A DNA stretch of 64,000 nucleotides from Hygrophila difformis (lineage: Eukaryota > Streptophyta > Magnoliopsida > Lamiales > Acanthaceae): NCBI GenBank assembly GCA_030278955.1, contig JAOANR010000009.1, positions 35,689,504 to 35,753,503 of the forward strand, in the 5' to 3' direction. Every line of letters starts with the position of its first letter. Positions within the stretch are counted from its first letter, which is position 1. Positions 1 through 11,673 of the stretch are shown piece by piece. Position numbers and translations under genes: made by a program. Below the pieces are notes generated by a model. The model made no database searches and was not told where the DNA came from. It was given only the letters and a program-made list of their open reading frames with translations.

Positions 1-569
1 TTGAGGTCGGATTTTTGGCAAGAAAATCGCCATAGAAGGAAAGTTTACACCTTCTGCACCTCTGGCGCGCTGATGACGCGCACCTATAGCTTTGCCCGCG
101 CGGAGCACGCATGACCAGGCCTGGAGACGCGACTCCGCCTTCCGCGCGGTGGCCGCGCGGCGAGCGCGGGCCGGCCGGACCGGCCGGTTCGGCGGTCCGC
201 GTGGTTCGTCGGGTCTTTTCTTCCTTTCCTCTATCGGTTTTCTATCCTCTACGTGTTGGCTCGACTCCTCGGGTCGTTTCCGGTTCGAAATCTTAACCTT
301 AAACTTGTTACGAGTTCGGGCTTAACGCTCGTAACATTTCCGTGCCCTAATTAGTCTAGTTAAGTTAGTTCGAATTCCTCCTATCGTTTTGGTGATTGAT
401 CTTGTGATTTATTTTGTGATTTGTTTTATGATTTAATTTGTGATTTATTTTGTGATTTATTTTGTGACTGAACTTAGAATTTAGTTCCAAGCTGCCTACG
501 TACCCTGTGAAGGGATCAAGTCATGACGTAGTTCAAAACAATTTGAATTTATTTTTCTCGGGTGTTACA
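1..569 (-). mobile_element. Partial LTR of a Ty3/Gypsy-type retrotransposon, cut by the window edge
   Basis: Read on the minus strand, this piece begins at 569 with TGTAACACCCGAG and runs off the left edge of the window. Its layout matches the minus-strand LTRs at 25516-28368 and 35832-38002: a TGTAA(C/T)ACCCG start and a very GC-rich stretch a few hundred bases in (about 110-260). A run of near-identical 12-bp units reading TTTTGTGATTTA lies at about 395-470. The LTR starts inside the gag reading frame of the element to its right, so it is an insertion into that element. The second LTR end and the target duplication are outside the window. The short open frames here are not genes. Confidence 0.65.
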
Positions 570-2539
570 ACAACTCTTTTCTTTTTTTCATGATCAGACT
601 CATCAGATAACAAGTCTTCATCCTTCTCGTCGAACTCAATGTGTTCCTTTCCTCTATCAGTTCGCCTATTGGAGCCGCCATCTTCTGGATTTGGGATGAG
701 TCCAGAAGCACCAATTGGAATTTGAGGGAACGGGTCTAAATCCACCTTCATACCTGCAATTTTCAAACGTCCCTCTTTAATTTTGTTCTGTATGGCGGTT
801 CTAAAACTCCTGCATTTAGTAATGTTGTGAGTAAATGAATTATGCCATTTACAAAAAGATCGGCCTCGAATATCCTCGGCTGCAGGTAATTTCTGCCCTT
901 CAGGCAGCTTAATTACACCATCTTTGAGCAGGGCATCAAACACTTGATCCGCCTTGCCCATGTCAAAGAGGTCTTCTTCAGGCTTATACTTAGCCTCTCT
1001 TTATTTTGGCGGCTTAAGAGCCGCACATGTATGTGGTTTGGCTGTCTGAACTAGTTCTGCAACAGCCACCTCCACAGGTTCGTCTTCCTCATCACTGAGT
1101 CTCACCTCCTCAAAGTGGACTCGACGCATAAGACGCCTCTCTTCCTGTTCCCCCAGGAATTTTTCCACGCGGGCCGCTCTCTCGGCCAGCTGGGTAAGGT
1201 CAGTTGCATCCTGCACAATTAAATGTTCTTTTAATCTCGGTAACATGTTAGCCACTGCTATATTGGCTATTTCTTTATCTGGGAATGCCATAGTACATCG
1301 GCCTTTAAGGCGCTGCAATCTATTAATAAAAGCACTTGCCGCCTCATTGGCAAATTGTTTAGCATTAGTGAGATCTGCAAGACTAACCTGTAACAGAGGA
1401 GTGTAGAACCTGTCATGAAACGCCCGCTCGAGATCAACCCAATTCTGAATTGAATTAGGCCGCAAGGACGCAAACCAAGCAAAGGCAGCTCCAGTCAGAG
1501 ATGAGCTGAACAACCTTAACTTCAGCCAATCGTTGGCCGCTGCTTCGCCACATTGAGCAGTAAACATGCCCAAATGTTCTGCTGTGGATTTGCCGTCGTC
1601 TCCCGAGAACGTAGTGAACTCGGGCATTTTGAAGCCTCTAGGGTAAGGCTGCATAGTGTCTACCCAATCAGGGTATGGTTTCCTGTACGTGGGCCGTTCC
1701 ATCGGCCTTAATTGAATCCCGAAGTGTTGTTGCATCACATCTGCCAACAACTCGGGTGACACCACGAGCGCCTGTGTAGGAGGCATGGCGGCTTGAGGAG
1801 ACATGGTGGCTGGGAGAGGGTTGGCGGCTTGAGTCATGCCGGCTATTAGAGGGATGGCGGCCTGAGGCATGGCCGCTGGGTGTGGACTGGCGGCCTGATG
1901 CCGCATGGCGGCCGGGTGTGGACTGGCGGCTTGATGCTGCATGGCGGCCTGTGTGTTGGCGGCCTGAGGATGCTGCATGGCGGCTGGCGGTGTTGCTGCC
2001 ACATGTGGCATGTGTCCTTCTATAGCAGTAGGGATGGCGGCTGGTGGCATGGGTGCCGCCACTCCATATGGTTGTGTCGTTGTCTGGCGTGATGCCATGC
2101 AAAATGCACCGGGAATCGCAGTAAAACATGGTACAACCCTTGACGCCAAGTATCCGGATGAAGTATACATCGGCATGGGAGGCGCCGCATAACAAAAATT
2201 TGGCATGTTAGGTGCCGCATGAGTGAAAGCAAGAGTAGACGGGAATGAGGGCAAACTCGCCAGGCCTCCAAACTCGGAAAGTGGCGGCTGACCAGATGTT
2301 GTCCCCCAAGTCCTCTGTAGGCCGACATACGGCCCTGGGATGCTTGGTGGCACATTCATGCCATTTGCAGGAATAGACCCCTCTTGTGAAGTTCGCAGGG
2401 ATCCACATATCCTGTTAGTTTGATTGGCCATGGCTGGCCGCAACACGTCCATAAGGTGCCTTTTAAGTAAAGGCATGAATTCGGCAATCGATTCAGTTAT
2501 CGATAACCGCATTTGTTCTGAAAGGGTTGGGACTTCCAT
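570..2539 (-). pseudogene. Ty3/Gypsy-type retrotransposon gag, broken
   Basis: This encodes a retrotransposon capsid (Gag) polyprotein, which would package element RNA in cytoplasmic particles. The first 512 codons (2539 down to 1004) hold an N-terminal leader and an Ala/Pro/His/Met-rich repeat at about residues 185-255. A gag core follows at about residues 300-400, with motifs such as AAFAWFASL and the stretch WVDLERAFHDRFY. An in-frame TAA at 1001-1003 stops the frame, which reopens without a shift as a 3' part containing FCKWHNSFTH. At 569/570 the frame is cut by the LTR insertion to the left, so the last codons of the open frame there are LTR sequence. No protease, reverse transcriptase or integrase follows. 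I did not assign the lineage; the TAA and the insertion make this copy non-functional. Confidence 0.85.
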
Positions 2540-2731
2540 TATCCTTGTGATGGTTGAGAGGTAGCAGCCGCATTATCGGCGTTCTTAGATGGTGTTCATA
2601 TTGGTGTTTCTTCATGTAGCGACATTTCTTCAATTTTTTGTGTTAAGTCCCTTACTACACGTCCAGATCTGAGTAGCATACACTCCTAAGCGGATATGGT
2701 TTCCACTCGGATCCCACTGGGCGTGCCAAAT
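2540..2731 (-). other. Retrotransposon 5' leader with primer-binding-like site
   Basis: This untranslated leader lies between the LTR and gag. Next to the LTR, the minus strand reads ATTTGGCACGCCCAGTGGGA (about 2712-2731). The TGG-initiated stretch is what a primer-binding site complementary to a tRNA 3' CCA end looks like. I did not assign the tRNA. The position directly after the LTR terminus supports the call. Confidence 0.7.
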
Positions 2732-3345
2732 TGTTAACCAAGAATTTTGATTGAACAAAGTTTGAGGATGGTTACAAGATTACGGAAGGGAAATACAAGG
2801 ATTTAAATAAAGCTGTAAAGAAACCAAGAAATTTGCAGAAAGAAGAAAAGTTTGCAGAAAAGAAAAGTTGCATAAACTGAAGGAATAAAAATGTGGATTT
2901 TTCCGGTAGGTTTTGGATGGATCTCTTGGGGTGCCACCAACGTTGTATTTATAGAGGCAGACTACGACACTCATCTCTAGATGGATAAGCTATAACGCTT
3001 GGTAACGTTCCCATGATGCTCTCCCTTGATGGCGCATGTCATTAATGATCCCATGATCCTCTCCATGGGTGAGGCATGCTCCAATCTTTTCCAAGCATGA
3101 TCCTCTCCATGGGTCATGCCAACGCTGATCTTATCCAAGTATACCGTCATTACTCATCGTCTGTTATCAATGCTCCCATGATCCTCTCCATGGGTGATGC
3201 CTGCTCCAATCTTCTCCAAGTATGCCGCCAATGCTCAGTGTCATATGTCCCGGGCTCAACCATGAACTGCGCCGATTTATTTGAATATTGGGCGAAGTAT
3301 AATGGGTCGGAATGTAATGGGCCTAATTTATTTGTTGGGTTAACA
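2732..3345 (-). mobile_element. 5' LTR (614 bp) of the gag-bearing retrotransposon
   Basis: The ends are a perfect 8-bp inverted pair, TGTTAACC at 2732 and GGTTAACA ending at 3345, and the 2732 side abuts the primer-binding-like site. A TATA box (minus-strand CTATAAATAC, about 2946-2955) separates U3 (about 2960-3345) from R/U5. U3 contains at least three imperfect copies of a module with ATGATCCTCTCCATGGGT and CCAATCTTCTCCAAG (about 3010-3230). The flank outside the LTR is ATAGT at 3346. No matching 3' LTR is in the window, so no target duplication can be checked. Confidence 0.85.
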
Positions 3346-4108
3346 ATAGTTAAACTATCTTTACTTTATAGTTAATTTTACAGTTTTACACTATCTATCT
3401 CCAACCCAAAACTCTATATTTCCTTCTACAATAGAATATTATTCCATTTTGATTCTATTAACTATCCATACAATATTTCATTTATCATTTAATTTTAATA
3501 TATATAAAAAATTGAGATTAAATTAATATTAAAATAAAAAATCTGAAAATAAATTAGAAACAAAAATAACTAAAAATATTTTTTTAAAAAAAGCAAAAAC
3601 AATTTAAAACATTTAAAAAAAAAAGACTGAAGAAATAATGGCAACAACAAAATAAACAAAATTACAGCAATAATGATGATGATGATGATGATGAAAGGGG
3701 ATAGCGGCGTGAATAGTGCACCAAGAAAAGCGGTGCAATGTTGAAAAATGGAAAATTTGGCGATGACGGTGAAGATTTTGCAGGAGGCGTTGGAGTTGCC
3801 ACTCCGCTATTAATGGCGGCCAAGGCCATTTTCCAAGAGGCGTTGGAGATGGGCTTCGGAGATTGAGTTCTTGGTTAATTATTTCCTGGTTATATTATAA
3901 GTATTGAAACAACATGATCCTTGTTAGAGATAATATTTTTTGGCGTAGAGCCGGGTATTCTCAGGTCACATTGTATCCAAAACTAATTCTCGAGGATCTG
4001 ATGGGCATTGAAGGATGGTCTCTCCCAAAACATAATTCTGCATATACAAAGGCTCGAACTCAATACCTTATTCGAGATAATAATGAAAAAAGGATATGAA
4101 AAGACAAT
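3346..4108. other. AT-rich intergenic DNA with a probable MITE
   Basis: I see no gene. About 3393-3857 looks like a non-autonomous DNA element: it starts near CTATCTCCAACCC and ends with GGCGTTGGAGATGGGC, so the termini are imperfect inverted copies of a (C/T)ATCTCCAAC motif also seen in MITEs at 11674-13367 and 14364-14798. A (GAT)n microsatellite sits at about 3673-3693. Short open frames here have no recognisable domain. Confidence 0.4.
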
Positions 4109-4364
4109 GGCACTGTTTGAGAATTAGATGTTGGTTGTTAACTGATTATGTGAGTAATAATTAGTTAAAATTAGTTGTTTAATAATTTCGAGACTAACTT
4201 TTTGCCTAGAATAAGCTAAAATCCAAAATGCTGCTATTTGCAGCGGTTTCAAAAAGAGCTGATTGAAAACTGTTTTAAGTTATTTTTTCTTTCTAAATAA
4301 GCTAATTCAGTTCAAATTGCCTAGAATAAGCTAATTTTGTTTAGTTGTTTTGCCAAACAGGGCC
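4109..4364. mobile_element. hAT-like MITE
   Basis: The termini are GGCACTGTTTG at 4109 and CAAACAGGGCC ending at 4364, inverted copies with one mismatch, typical of small hAT-derived elements. The 8-bp flanks AAGACAAT and AATATAAT agree at 6 of 8 positions, as expected for an old 8-bp target duplication. There is no coding capacity. Confidence 0.6.
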
Positions 4365-4883
4365 AATATAATTATTGCGTTTTCAAGACTCAAATAAATT
4401 GTTTCATGCTGCATAACACAATAGAATATCCTTTTAAAAAATCTAGTTTAGGACCCTAACCAAACTGGAGGGGCGGGGCGAGGCAGGTAAAGGACGATTT
4501 TGGAGGCTTGATAATTTATTAGGCAATTGAAGCTTAACAATAATATAATTCAACTTACAGTGATGGTTAAATTGATTCGCAGAATATTGATTTTTAGAAA
4601 GAATTATGAAATATTTTCCCTTAAAAATGATCATAATATAATTAATCAACATTCTAATTAAATTCTGAGAAGAGCATTCAAACTATATGTAGAGTTCTGC
4701 GGCTTCGGCTATGTAGAGTAATTATTTCCTCTTCTAAAATAAAAATTTATTTTCACTTTTAGAGCCATGTTTAACAGTTAATATTTTAAATTATACTGTA
4801 TATATTTTGAAATTATGTGATTTGACGAATCCAATAAAACTTATTTTAACTATATTTTATGGTATAATTGTAATAATATTAAG
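4365..4883. other. AT-rich intergenic DNA, nothing recognised
   Basis: No gene, RNA or clear repeat boundary was recognised. The only open frame over 60 codons lacks any coding character. Confidence 0.5.
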
Positions 4884-6042
4884 ACTATCTTTAACCATGA
4901 CCACCCTAACCACCCAACCATCCAATCATCTCATTATTTAATTAATTTCTCTCTCTTCCACATCATCAATATTCACCCAACCCAACCATTTCAATTTTTT
5001 TTTCACTTTATCAATAACCACCCAACCATCCAACCACAATATTATCTATAATTATTTTAATTTATACAATCTTAAATTATGTTGAAATATAAATTTTTTT
5101 ATGTATATTCTTCATTTATTTTTATTTTATATAAATTTTAAAATGAGTTAAATATATTAAAATTGATATATTATGTATTTAATAAAAATATAGCAAGAGT
5201 GATCTCTATTTGTAGAGAATGAAAAATTATAAAATTTAGTATATTTTAAAATTATATTTTTTATTTATGTAAAAAATATAATCATTTTATTATAAAAGTT
5301 TTTAAAAAAATCACTTGACCAATGGAATTAAGACAAGTGTCTCAATCCTATTGGTCAAATGAAAGAGACCATGTGGTCTCAGACTATGTTTATCCATGAT
5401 CCCATCTCCGACCGGTCTCCGCCACGTAAGCACTAATAATAAAAAAAAATGATGGTGGTTGCATTGGAGTGGTCGACCACTCCCAACCATGAGACCACTA
5501 GGTCTCTTTAATTTTGGCCAATGGGATCGAGACACTTGTCTCCATCCCATTGGTCAAGTGATTCTTTTAATTTTATATAATAAAATAATTATATCTTTTA
5601 TATAAATAAATAAATATAAATAAAAAATATACCAAATTTTATAGTTTTTCATTCTCTACAAATAGAGATCACTCTTGCTATATTTTTATTAAATACACAA
5701 TATATCAATTTTGATATATTTAATCCATTTTTAAATTTTTATAAAATAAAAATAAATAAAAAAATATATTAATATTTTAGAATTTTATTCTTTAAAATAA
5801 GATAAATATTTTAGATTTTTGATACATTAATTTTTTTTATTTCAATATAATTTAAAATTTTATCAATTAAAATAATTATATATAATATTGTGGTTGGATG
5901 GTTGGGTGGTTATTGATAAAGTATGTAAAATTGAGGTGGTTGGGTTGGGATGAATATTAATGAGTTGGAGGAGAGATAAATTAATTAAATAATGAGATGA
6001 TTGGATAGTTGGGTGGTTGGGATGGTTATGGTTAAAGATAGT
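4884..6042. mobile_element. Foldback (long inverted repeat) element, about 1.16 kb
   Basis: Two long arms are reverse complements: about 4884-5387 and about 5485-6042. The outer ends read ACTATCTTTAACCAT on both strands. The arms share landmarks such as CACCCAACCATCCAATCATC, a Leu-like AAATAGAGATCACTC block, and GACAAGTGTCTC near the loop. The right arm has about 60 extra bases near 5770-5830. The loop (about 5388-5484) carries short inverted motifs of its own. No transposase is present, and the short open frames within it follow from the repeat. Target duplications are not clear. Confidence 0.8.
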
Positions 6043-6575
6043 TTCAAGGTTGGGTATGGTCAACCATCCCAATCCAACAATCATCCTTTTTTTTAAAAAA
6101 AAAAAAGAAATGCTGATGTGGCAGGTGGTCTCCCTTGTGGGATCATTGATAGGGATAGTCTAACGGTAACAAAAGTAAAATGAGTTAATAAATTTTGGGA
6201 ATCAGGGAGTATCATTTGCTACACATTTGATTTATGGACACAAATACACAATCACAAATCACACAATCTGTATGGATAAAATCAGCCATCATGCCTATTC
6301 TGAAGCCAAACTTTGTTGTTATTTCATCACCTCATGGTTTAGCTGTTCACATTCTGTTTTTTCTACTTTCAGAATTTACAAATCTCCATATTTCACAGCA
6401 CACTCAACGCCCATCATTCTGCACATATAGGATCGCCTGCTCCAAGTGTTTTCTCGACTCTTCAAGATCCAAACAGCCTTAACAGTAGCATTATATGCAT
6501 GAAGATACAACACAACTTTCATTACTACAAGGCACAATCTTAGCTTATTACCAAAACAAAATTCATAAGCATAGA
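6043..6575. other. Sequence 3' of sucrose synthase
   Basis: This stretch holds the 3' UTR and flank of the sucrose synthase gene. A fragment ending in a GGGAGTA motif near 6205-6213 may be a Stowaway remnant. No other gene is seen. Confidence 0.4.
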
Positions 6576-9500
6576 TCATTTCATGTACCTCTGCAACGTA
6601 GATCGCGAGCGCCTCTGTGAGACTTGCGGCTTGGGTTTTGGTTTCTCCTTGGGCGCCTCTTGGGCCGGCGTTTCATCCTTCTTGACGGGTACATTGTTCG
6701 CCTGCATATTCATTTAAGACATGGCCACGGGTGGCTTAACATTGTAAGTGCAAACTAACATGTTACTTGTTAGCCCTTGAACTTCAGATGCTAACAAATA
6801 ACCTCTAAATCATAAGACCGAAATAAACCCTAGCTAAAAGTGATATTACCAAATTCTTGAATTGGAGGTTGTAGAATGTCTGAATGTATCTCTTCTTGGC
6901 TTGCTTCTCTAAAGCGTACAGCTGCCTCCAGAAGCTATACATGCATCCCATGTTCAGAACTTTGTTCGCGTAAATCTTCCATGTATAGCTTCGAAGACAA
7001 AAAAAAAAAAAACCATATATTAGTCGCTTGCCATGTGAGAAATTGATGAAGGTAACAATAAACGTACCATTCGTTTATGCGCTGCAGGCCTTGCAGGGAA
7101 ATTCTGTTCCAATAATCTTGATCCTCTTTGCACTTCTGGAAGAAGTCAGCAATCTTGTTGCTGGATTCGTCTCCATTGACCGGATCAATGTGGAAGCCCG
7201 AAACCCCATCAACGATGATCTCAGCAGGGCCTCCTTGGCTAGTCGCAAACGTCGGTAGGCCACAGTTCATTGCCTCAATAACTGTCAGGCCGAAGGCCTC
7301 GTACAGAGCTGGCTGCACGAAGGCGCCCTTTGTGTCAGCAATGGAACGGTAAAGCTCACCGTTGCGTTTTCTGTCAGTTTGTGCAGCAATCCATCTCATC
7401 TGTCCCTTGAGCTGATACTTATCAATCAGCAAATGCATCTTCCTGATCTCTGCCGCCTCTTCTCTGTCTTTAGACTTTGAAGGATCGAAGAAGCCTCCTA
7501 CGATGACTAGGTTGACCAGCTCTCGTAGCCTCTTGTTCTTCCCGTACCACTCTGTTAGCCCCGTGATGTTCTTGACCACATCAAGCCTTGCCATGGAGAA
7601 AATGATGGGCTTCGTTCGGTCTTTTAAGGATCCTCTGTTTAGAAAACAGAACAAAACACATGACCAAAGGGTAAAAAAGATGTGCACAGTGTATGAATGT
7701 TGGAAACAGATTAGTATTAGGGATTGTCAAAACTAACATGTGCTCTGAGTTTTCGACTTTATTAAAGAGAAGATCATCGATGGAGGAACGAAACGTGGTG
7801 AACCGTTTCTCCTTCTCACTGTAAGGGAAGTACACTGACTGGTCTGCTCCCGGTGAAGCAATGTTGAACTTAGGATCAAAGACATTGATCCCAGACACAA
7901 CTCTGTACATCCCGGGAAGCGAAAATACCCCATGGCTTTCGTACTGCCCCGGTCTGTCTTTGCTGTGAATTCAAAAATATACGAATCTCACAATCTTGAA
8001 GTATCTTCATATAAGATTTTTTCTCATATCATAATCATTCTGCATTGCTATACCTTCCTGCGATCTCTTGGTACGTGCTCGTGATGATGAAATCAGCTGC
8101 ATTCATCGCTATTAAATCAGCTGTGAACTGACAGGAGAAGTGGTATTTCGGGTCCAATTCCTTCCATTTGATGTCAGAGTCTTCATACTTTGTCTTCTCT
8201 AATGCGTGAGCAATCGTTCCCTGTCCGAAAAGGTGGATTCATTTCAGGTGGGAAATCTCCATAGCTCATTCAGGTTATGGAAAGTGTAATTTATATGTTA
8301 AGTACCAGAGTGGTATCAAGTTTGCTGGCCAGAAGTGATGCCACAAGGTTTCCATCTGTGTAGTTTCCAATTATCAGATCAGGTTTTCCCTCAAGAACTT
8401 CTGTTATTTTCTTGGCTGCATCCTGTTAAAAGAGCAACAGTGAAGAAAACCACGACAATAGTCTGTTAAACGGGGAAAAAAATGGTTCAAAAGAGCGTGA
8501 ACCTCAGTGTACTTCTCGAGGTATGGGTATATGTCAAACCGTGAAACCCATTGTCGAAGAACTCCATCTTCTGTAGTGAATGGCACTCTAAGGATGTGGG
8601 AATGCTTCGTGTTCATGATCGGTTCTAACTCAACATTGCACTTGGTTTCCTTGGCGTCGGGTATGAGCCTAGTGACCTGCAGAATATGTAACAACTGTAT
8701 CAAAATGCTAAAATCTGCCAAAGTAACGCGCTGTGTGAATGTTCTTTTACACGCCTTAATCACGCGTTGCAACACTTACCACGAGAATCTGAGGCTTCAC
8801 ATTAAGGCCTTGCTGCTTAATTCTCTGAAGCAATTCTTCTTCCAAGGAAACCACTTGATCCAACACATAAACAACCTATTCCAAAAGAACTTGAGCATTT
8901 AGGAAAAAGTGTGACTCTGGCAATCATCTTACATCATATATCGAGTACTTACCTGACCGCCAGTGTCTGGAAGGCCTAGCACATCAGATTGTCCAAAGTA
9001 TCCATGTACCGAAAACAGAACAACCTTAAAGATTATAGGAAGCTTTCCAAAGAATCTTTCCATGTTACATGGATCCGGAGCCTGAAGTATCTCAGACAGA
9101 GAATGCATCGTTTCCTGAACCCTTTGCGCGTTATCACCCCAACCCTTTTCGAAACCCCACTCCTTAAACCTGGTTTCGATGACATACTCAATTTCTCAGC
9201 TCAGCCTAATGGATTACATAAAGGTAAAGAGAAAACAAAAAACTGAGAAAATGGAGTAATTATTATCTACCTAATCTCAAAACTCTGATAAGGAGTATCA
9301 GCAGGCAATAAAGACAGAGCAGCTTCGGCTACTATTAATGCGCCTTGAAGCTTTGCAGCGGTGTTTAATGTGTCGTTGATCATAAGTTTCTGCGAGTTCA
9401 GGATGAATGCACACTCAGAAGCCAGTTAATCATCGAGTTCAACAGTTAAAAGTACACATTATCACGAATGCATGAGGTTCTTTTGGTAAGGTAATCATAC

Positions 9501-10295
9501 GTCGCCTTGATGATTCAAAGAGAGCAAATATTCAACGAGGGATTGAGCACTTCCGGGGCTGCTGCTACTCAGCTTTGAAGTAAGGAACTTGGAAATGTAG
9601 CTGATGCCATTTCCAATGGAAGAAGAAAGTGTCAGATGAGGCTGGGAGAAGTCCATTGCTCCAAAATCGATTTCCAGTGCACTTTCATCCTTTGCCCTGC
9701 AAATTCAACACCTTTTTATCTTTTCATGTATCTGATACTCCATTCTTCTACAATGCATCAAACTGAAGTTCCTATAACAATTACCAGTTCTCATCCACTG
9801 TGGTCTCTTTATATTTCAAGTAATCGGTGGCAGCTATGGCCTCAACCGATAGGTCATTGGCGCTAACCTTCACATACTCCCACATTCCGGGCGCAGGCCG
9901 GATGGCAAACACCACATAAGGAGGCACAACAGCTGCTTCCTGTAGATTTTCAGCAGACAAAAATCCACCGTCAAAGCCACAAGACAAAAACCTTATAACC
10001 AAAAATGGGCAAAAAAAACAGCATCATATCATGTTGCACGAATAAAACATAAAACCTGAGTCGTGCGCAAGATATATCCAAGCAATCCTTCGAGTAAATG
10101 CGTCCTTTCAGCCTTATCATCGATCACCTCCTCCATTTCCCCCATCAGATGCTGCAGCTTCATCAAACGCTTCCCTTTCTCTGTGAACTTAGCGAAGCAC
10201 CTCTTCATGTGGTACCGGCTTTGCCTTAAGGCTTCCGGCATGCTGTCCGCTATAGTTTCCGACCTCTTCAGGCCCCCGGGAGGATTACCGGCCAT
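6576..10295 (-). CDS. SUS: Sucrose synthase, SUS5/6-like, 13 coding exons
   Basis: This enzyme reversibly converts sucrose plus UDP to UDP-glucose plus fructose in the cytosol or at membranes. The coding exons on the minus strand are 10295-10056, 9939-9785, 9696-9501, 9389-9271, 9169-8953, 8875-8780, 8676-8503, 8422-8306, 8220-8054, 7962-7738, 7634-7068, 6988-6850 and 6701-6576. All junctions are GT-AG and the phases join to 845 codons plus a stop. The start is supported by an in-frame TAA five codons upstream. The N-terminus has the targeting and early-nodulin-like regions (about 1-275), including KRSETIADS with a possible phosphoserine. The GT-B glycosyltransferase follows with [28 protein letters not shown] and EAFGLTVIE (the E-x7-E motif). 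The last 41 codons are a Lys/Pro/Arg-rich tail (KEKPKPKPQ), and the motif ECYTWKIYA resembles the SUS5/6 (class III) branch. I infer that subclass; the enzyme call is secure. Confidence 0.95.
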
Positions 10296-10893
10296 TGGAT
10301 GGCTTAGTTACTGGTTTAGAAGAAGGGTCTTGATGTGTTATTTGGAAGACCAAAATGTGCCTATATGGGAGTCTATTTCAAGGCCTAAATTTGAGAGCAT
10401 TTATATAGGTGGAAGAAATGGGGTATGGTTAATTCTTAAACCTTATATGACTGCAGAAGTAAAGACCATATTGTATGAAGCAACCAAAGGACACATAAAG
10501 ATGATGGAAAGGGAGAAGGAACATTCAAAAAAATTGGTAAAGGAATATAATTTTGATGAAGTGTGGGTATAGGGTATTGGTTAATGGTTAGGTATTATTC
10601 TTTTCTTCTTTTAGACAACCTTTAAAACAACATTTTGAGGGTTTAATTTGAAAGAATGTTTCTTTTGATGGGGCCATTGGTTCCTTCTCATGCAGGCTTA
10701 ACTCATCACCTGGTCATTCGTTGGTTATACATTTTTTGTTGTGATTATGTTCTAAATTAATTATTTTTCTTGGATGTAAAACTAAGGTAAGTGCATTTCA
10801 GATTAAAATAAGTTTTGACAGATTGTTCCATGCATTTTGAGGGTATTTGAAACCATTTCTAAAAATATCCGTTAGATTCTTAAATATCATATA
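10296..10893. other. Upstream region of sucrose synthase
   Basis: This is the presumed 5' UTR and promoter of the minus-strand sucrose synthase. A plus-strand open stretch covers about 10310-10572 and ends at TAG. It looks more codon-like than its surroundings but matches no family I know, and its upstream part overlaps SUS exon 1. I would not call it a gene. Confidence 0.35.
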
Positions 10894-11154
10894 CCCCCTC
10901 CGTTTTTTTTTTGTTTGCTACTGACCCACGCAGCACGCAGTCCAATGTACATTTTAAATCAGTAATAACTCAAGTTCGGTACCAGTAAAAATTCTAAAAG
11001 TTCGATATTTAAAAACTATAAGACGAGACGAATCTAACAAGATCTCAATTGACTATATTTTAAATTGAATAACTATGATAAAACTTCAAGTCAAAGTGAT
11101 TGTGTGAATAGTGCTAAATTTTCCAACATAGCTATCATTTAAAAACGGATGAAG
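10894..11154. mobile_element. Stowaway-type MITE
   Basis: The left end is CCCCCTCCGTTTT after TA, and the right end is AAAACGGATGAAG before TA. The inner sequence, with TTCGATATTTAAAAACTA and a motif for AGACGAATCTAACAAG, matches in reverse orientation the copy at 19617-19874. No coding capacity. Confidence 0.75.
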
Positions 11155-11367
11155 TACTTTCTTAAATAAGCCATTTAAATGTTTTTCATAATTTTATTTT
11201 TTTATTTTTATTTTTTCAATAAAAGTAAAGGATCACCAGCTTTTCATCATCATCACCATCATCTCTCTTTTCTAGGGTATAGCTTTAAGTACTTGAAATA
11301 GTTTATAGTGTAAATATATACTAGCTAGTATATAAGCTCGTAGGCTTATAGCAAACTATGGGTTATA

Positions 11368-11629
11368 CTCCCTCTGTCCAATTATTTAACTTGTTTTCTT
11401 TGATTTCTACACGCAATTTAATGCACTTTTTCAACCGTTAATATTTCAAAATATGTACAAAAAAAAATATGTAAAATATATATTCTAGAGCTACATGATT
11501 ATACGATTCTAACAAGACCCAATTCGATATTTTTTTTCAAAAATATAATTGCAATAACATTGAGTCAAAGTTAAACAATGAACAGTGCAAAAAAGTCAAA
11601 CATGACCAAGATAGCCGGGACGGAGGGAG
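11368..11629. mobile_element. Stowaway-type MITE (262 bp)
   Basis: The classic inverted termini CTCCCTCTGTCC and GGACGGAGGGAG are flanked on both sides by the dinucleotide TA, the Tc1/mariner-type target duplication. The interior is AT-rich and non-coding. Confidence 0.9.
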
Positions 11630-11673
11630 TATATTAGAACATTTCCAATGGTAGTTCAAGTTTTTTTTGGTAA

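Noticed and set aside
92..325. Open frames in the GC-rich left edge
   Set aside because: They lie inside an LTR-like region, have no domain, and GC-rich DNA makes chance open frames.
5311..6084. Minus-strand frames within the foldback element
   Set aside because: They are a by-product of the inverted-repeat arms, of low complexity and without domains.
8507..8902. Plus-strand frame of 131 codons
   Set aside because: It is antisense to sucrose synthase exons 6 and 7, which are strongly supported on the other strand.
10063..10572. Plus-strand frame of 169 codons
   Set aside because: Its first half is antisense to sucrose synthase exon 1; the rest is unrecognised and has no independent start evidence.
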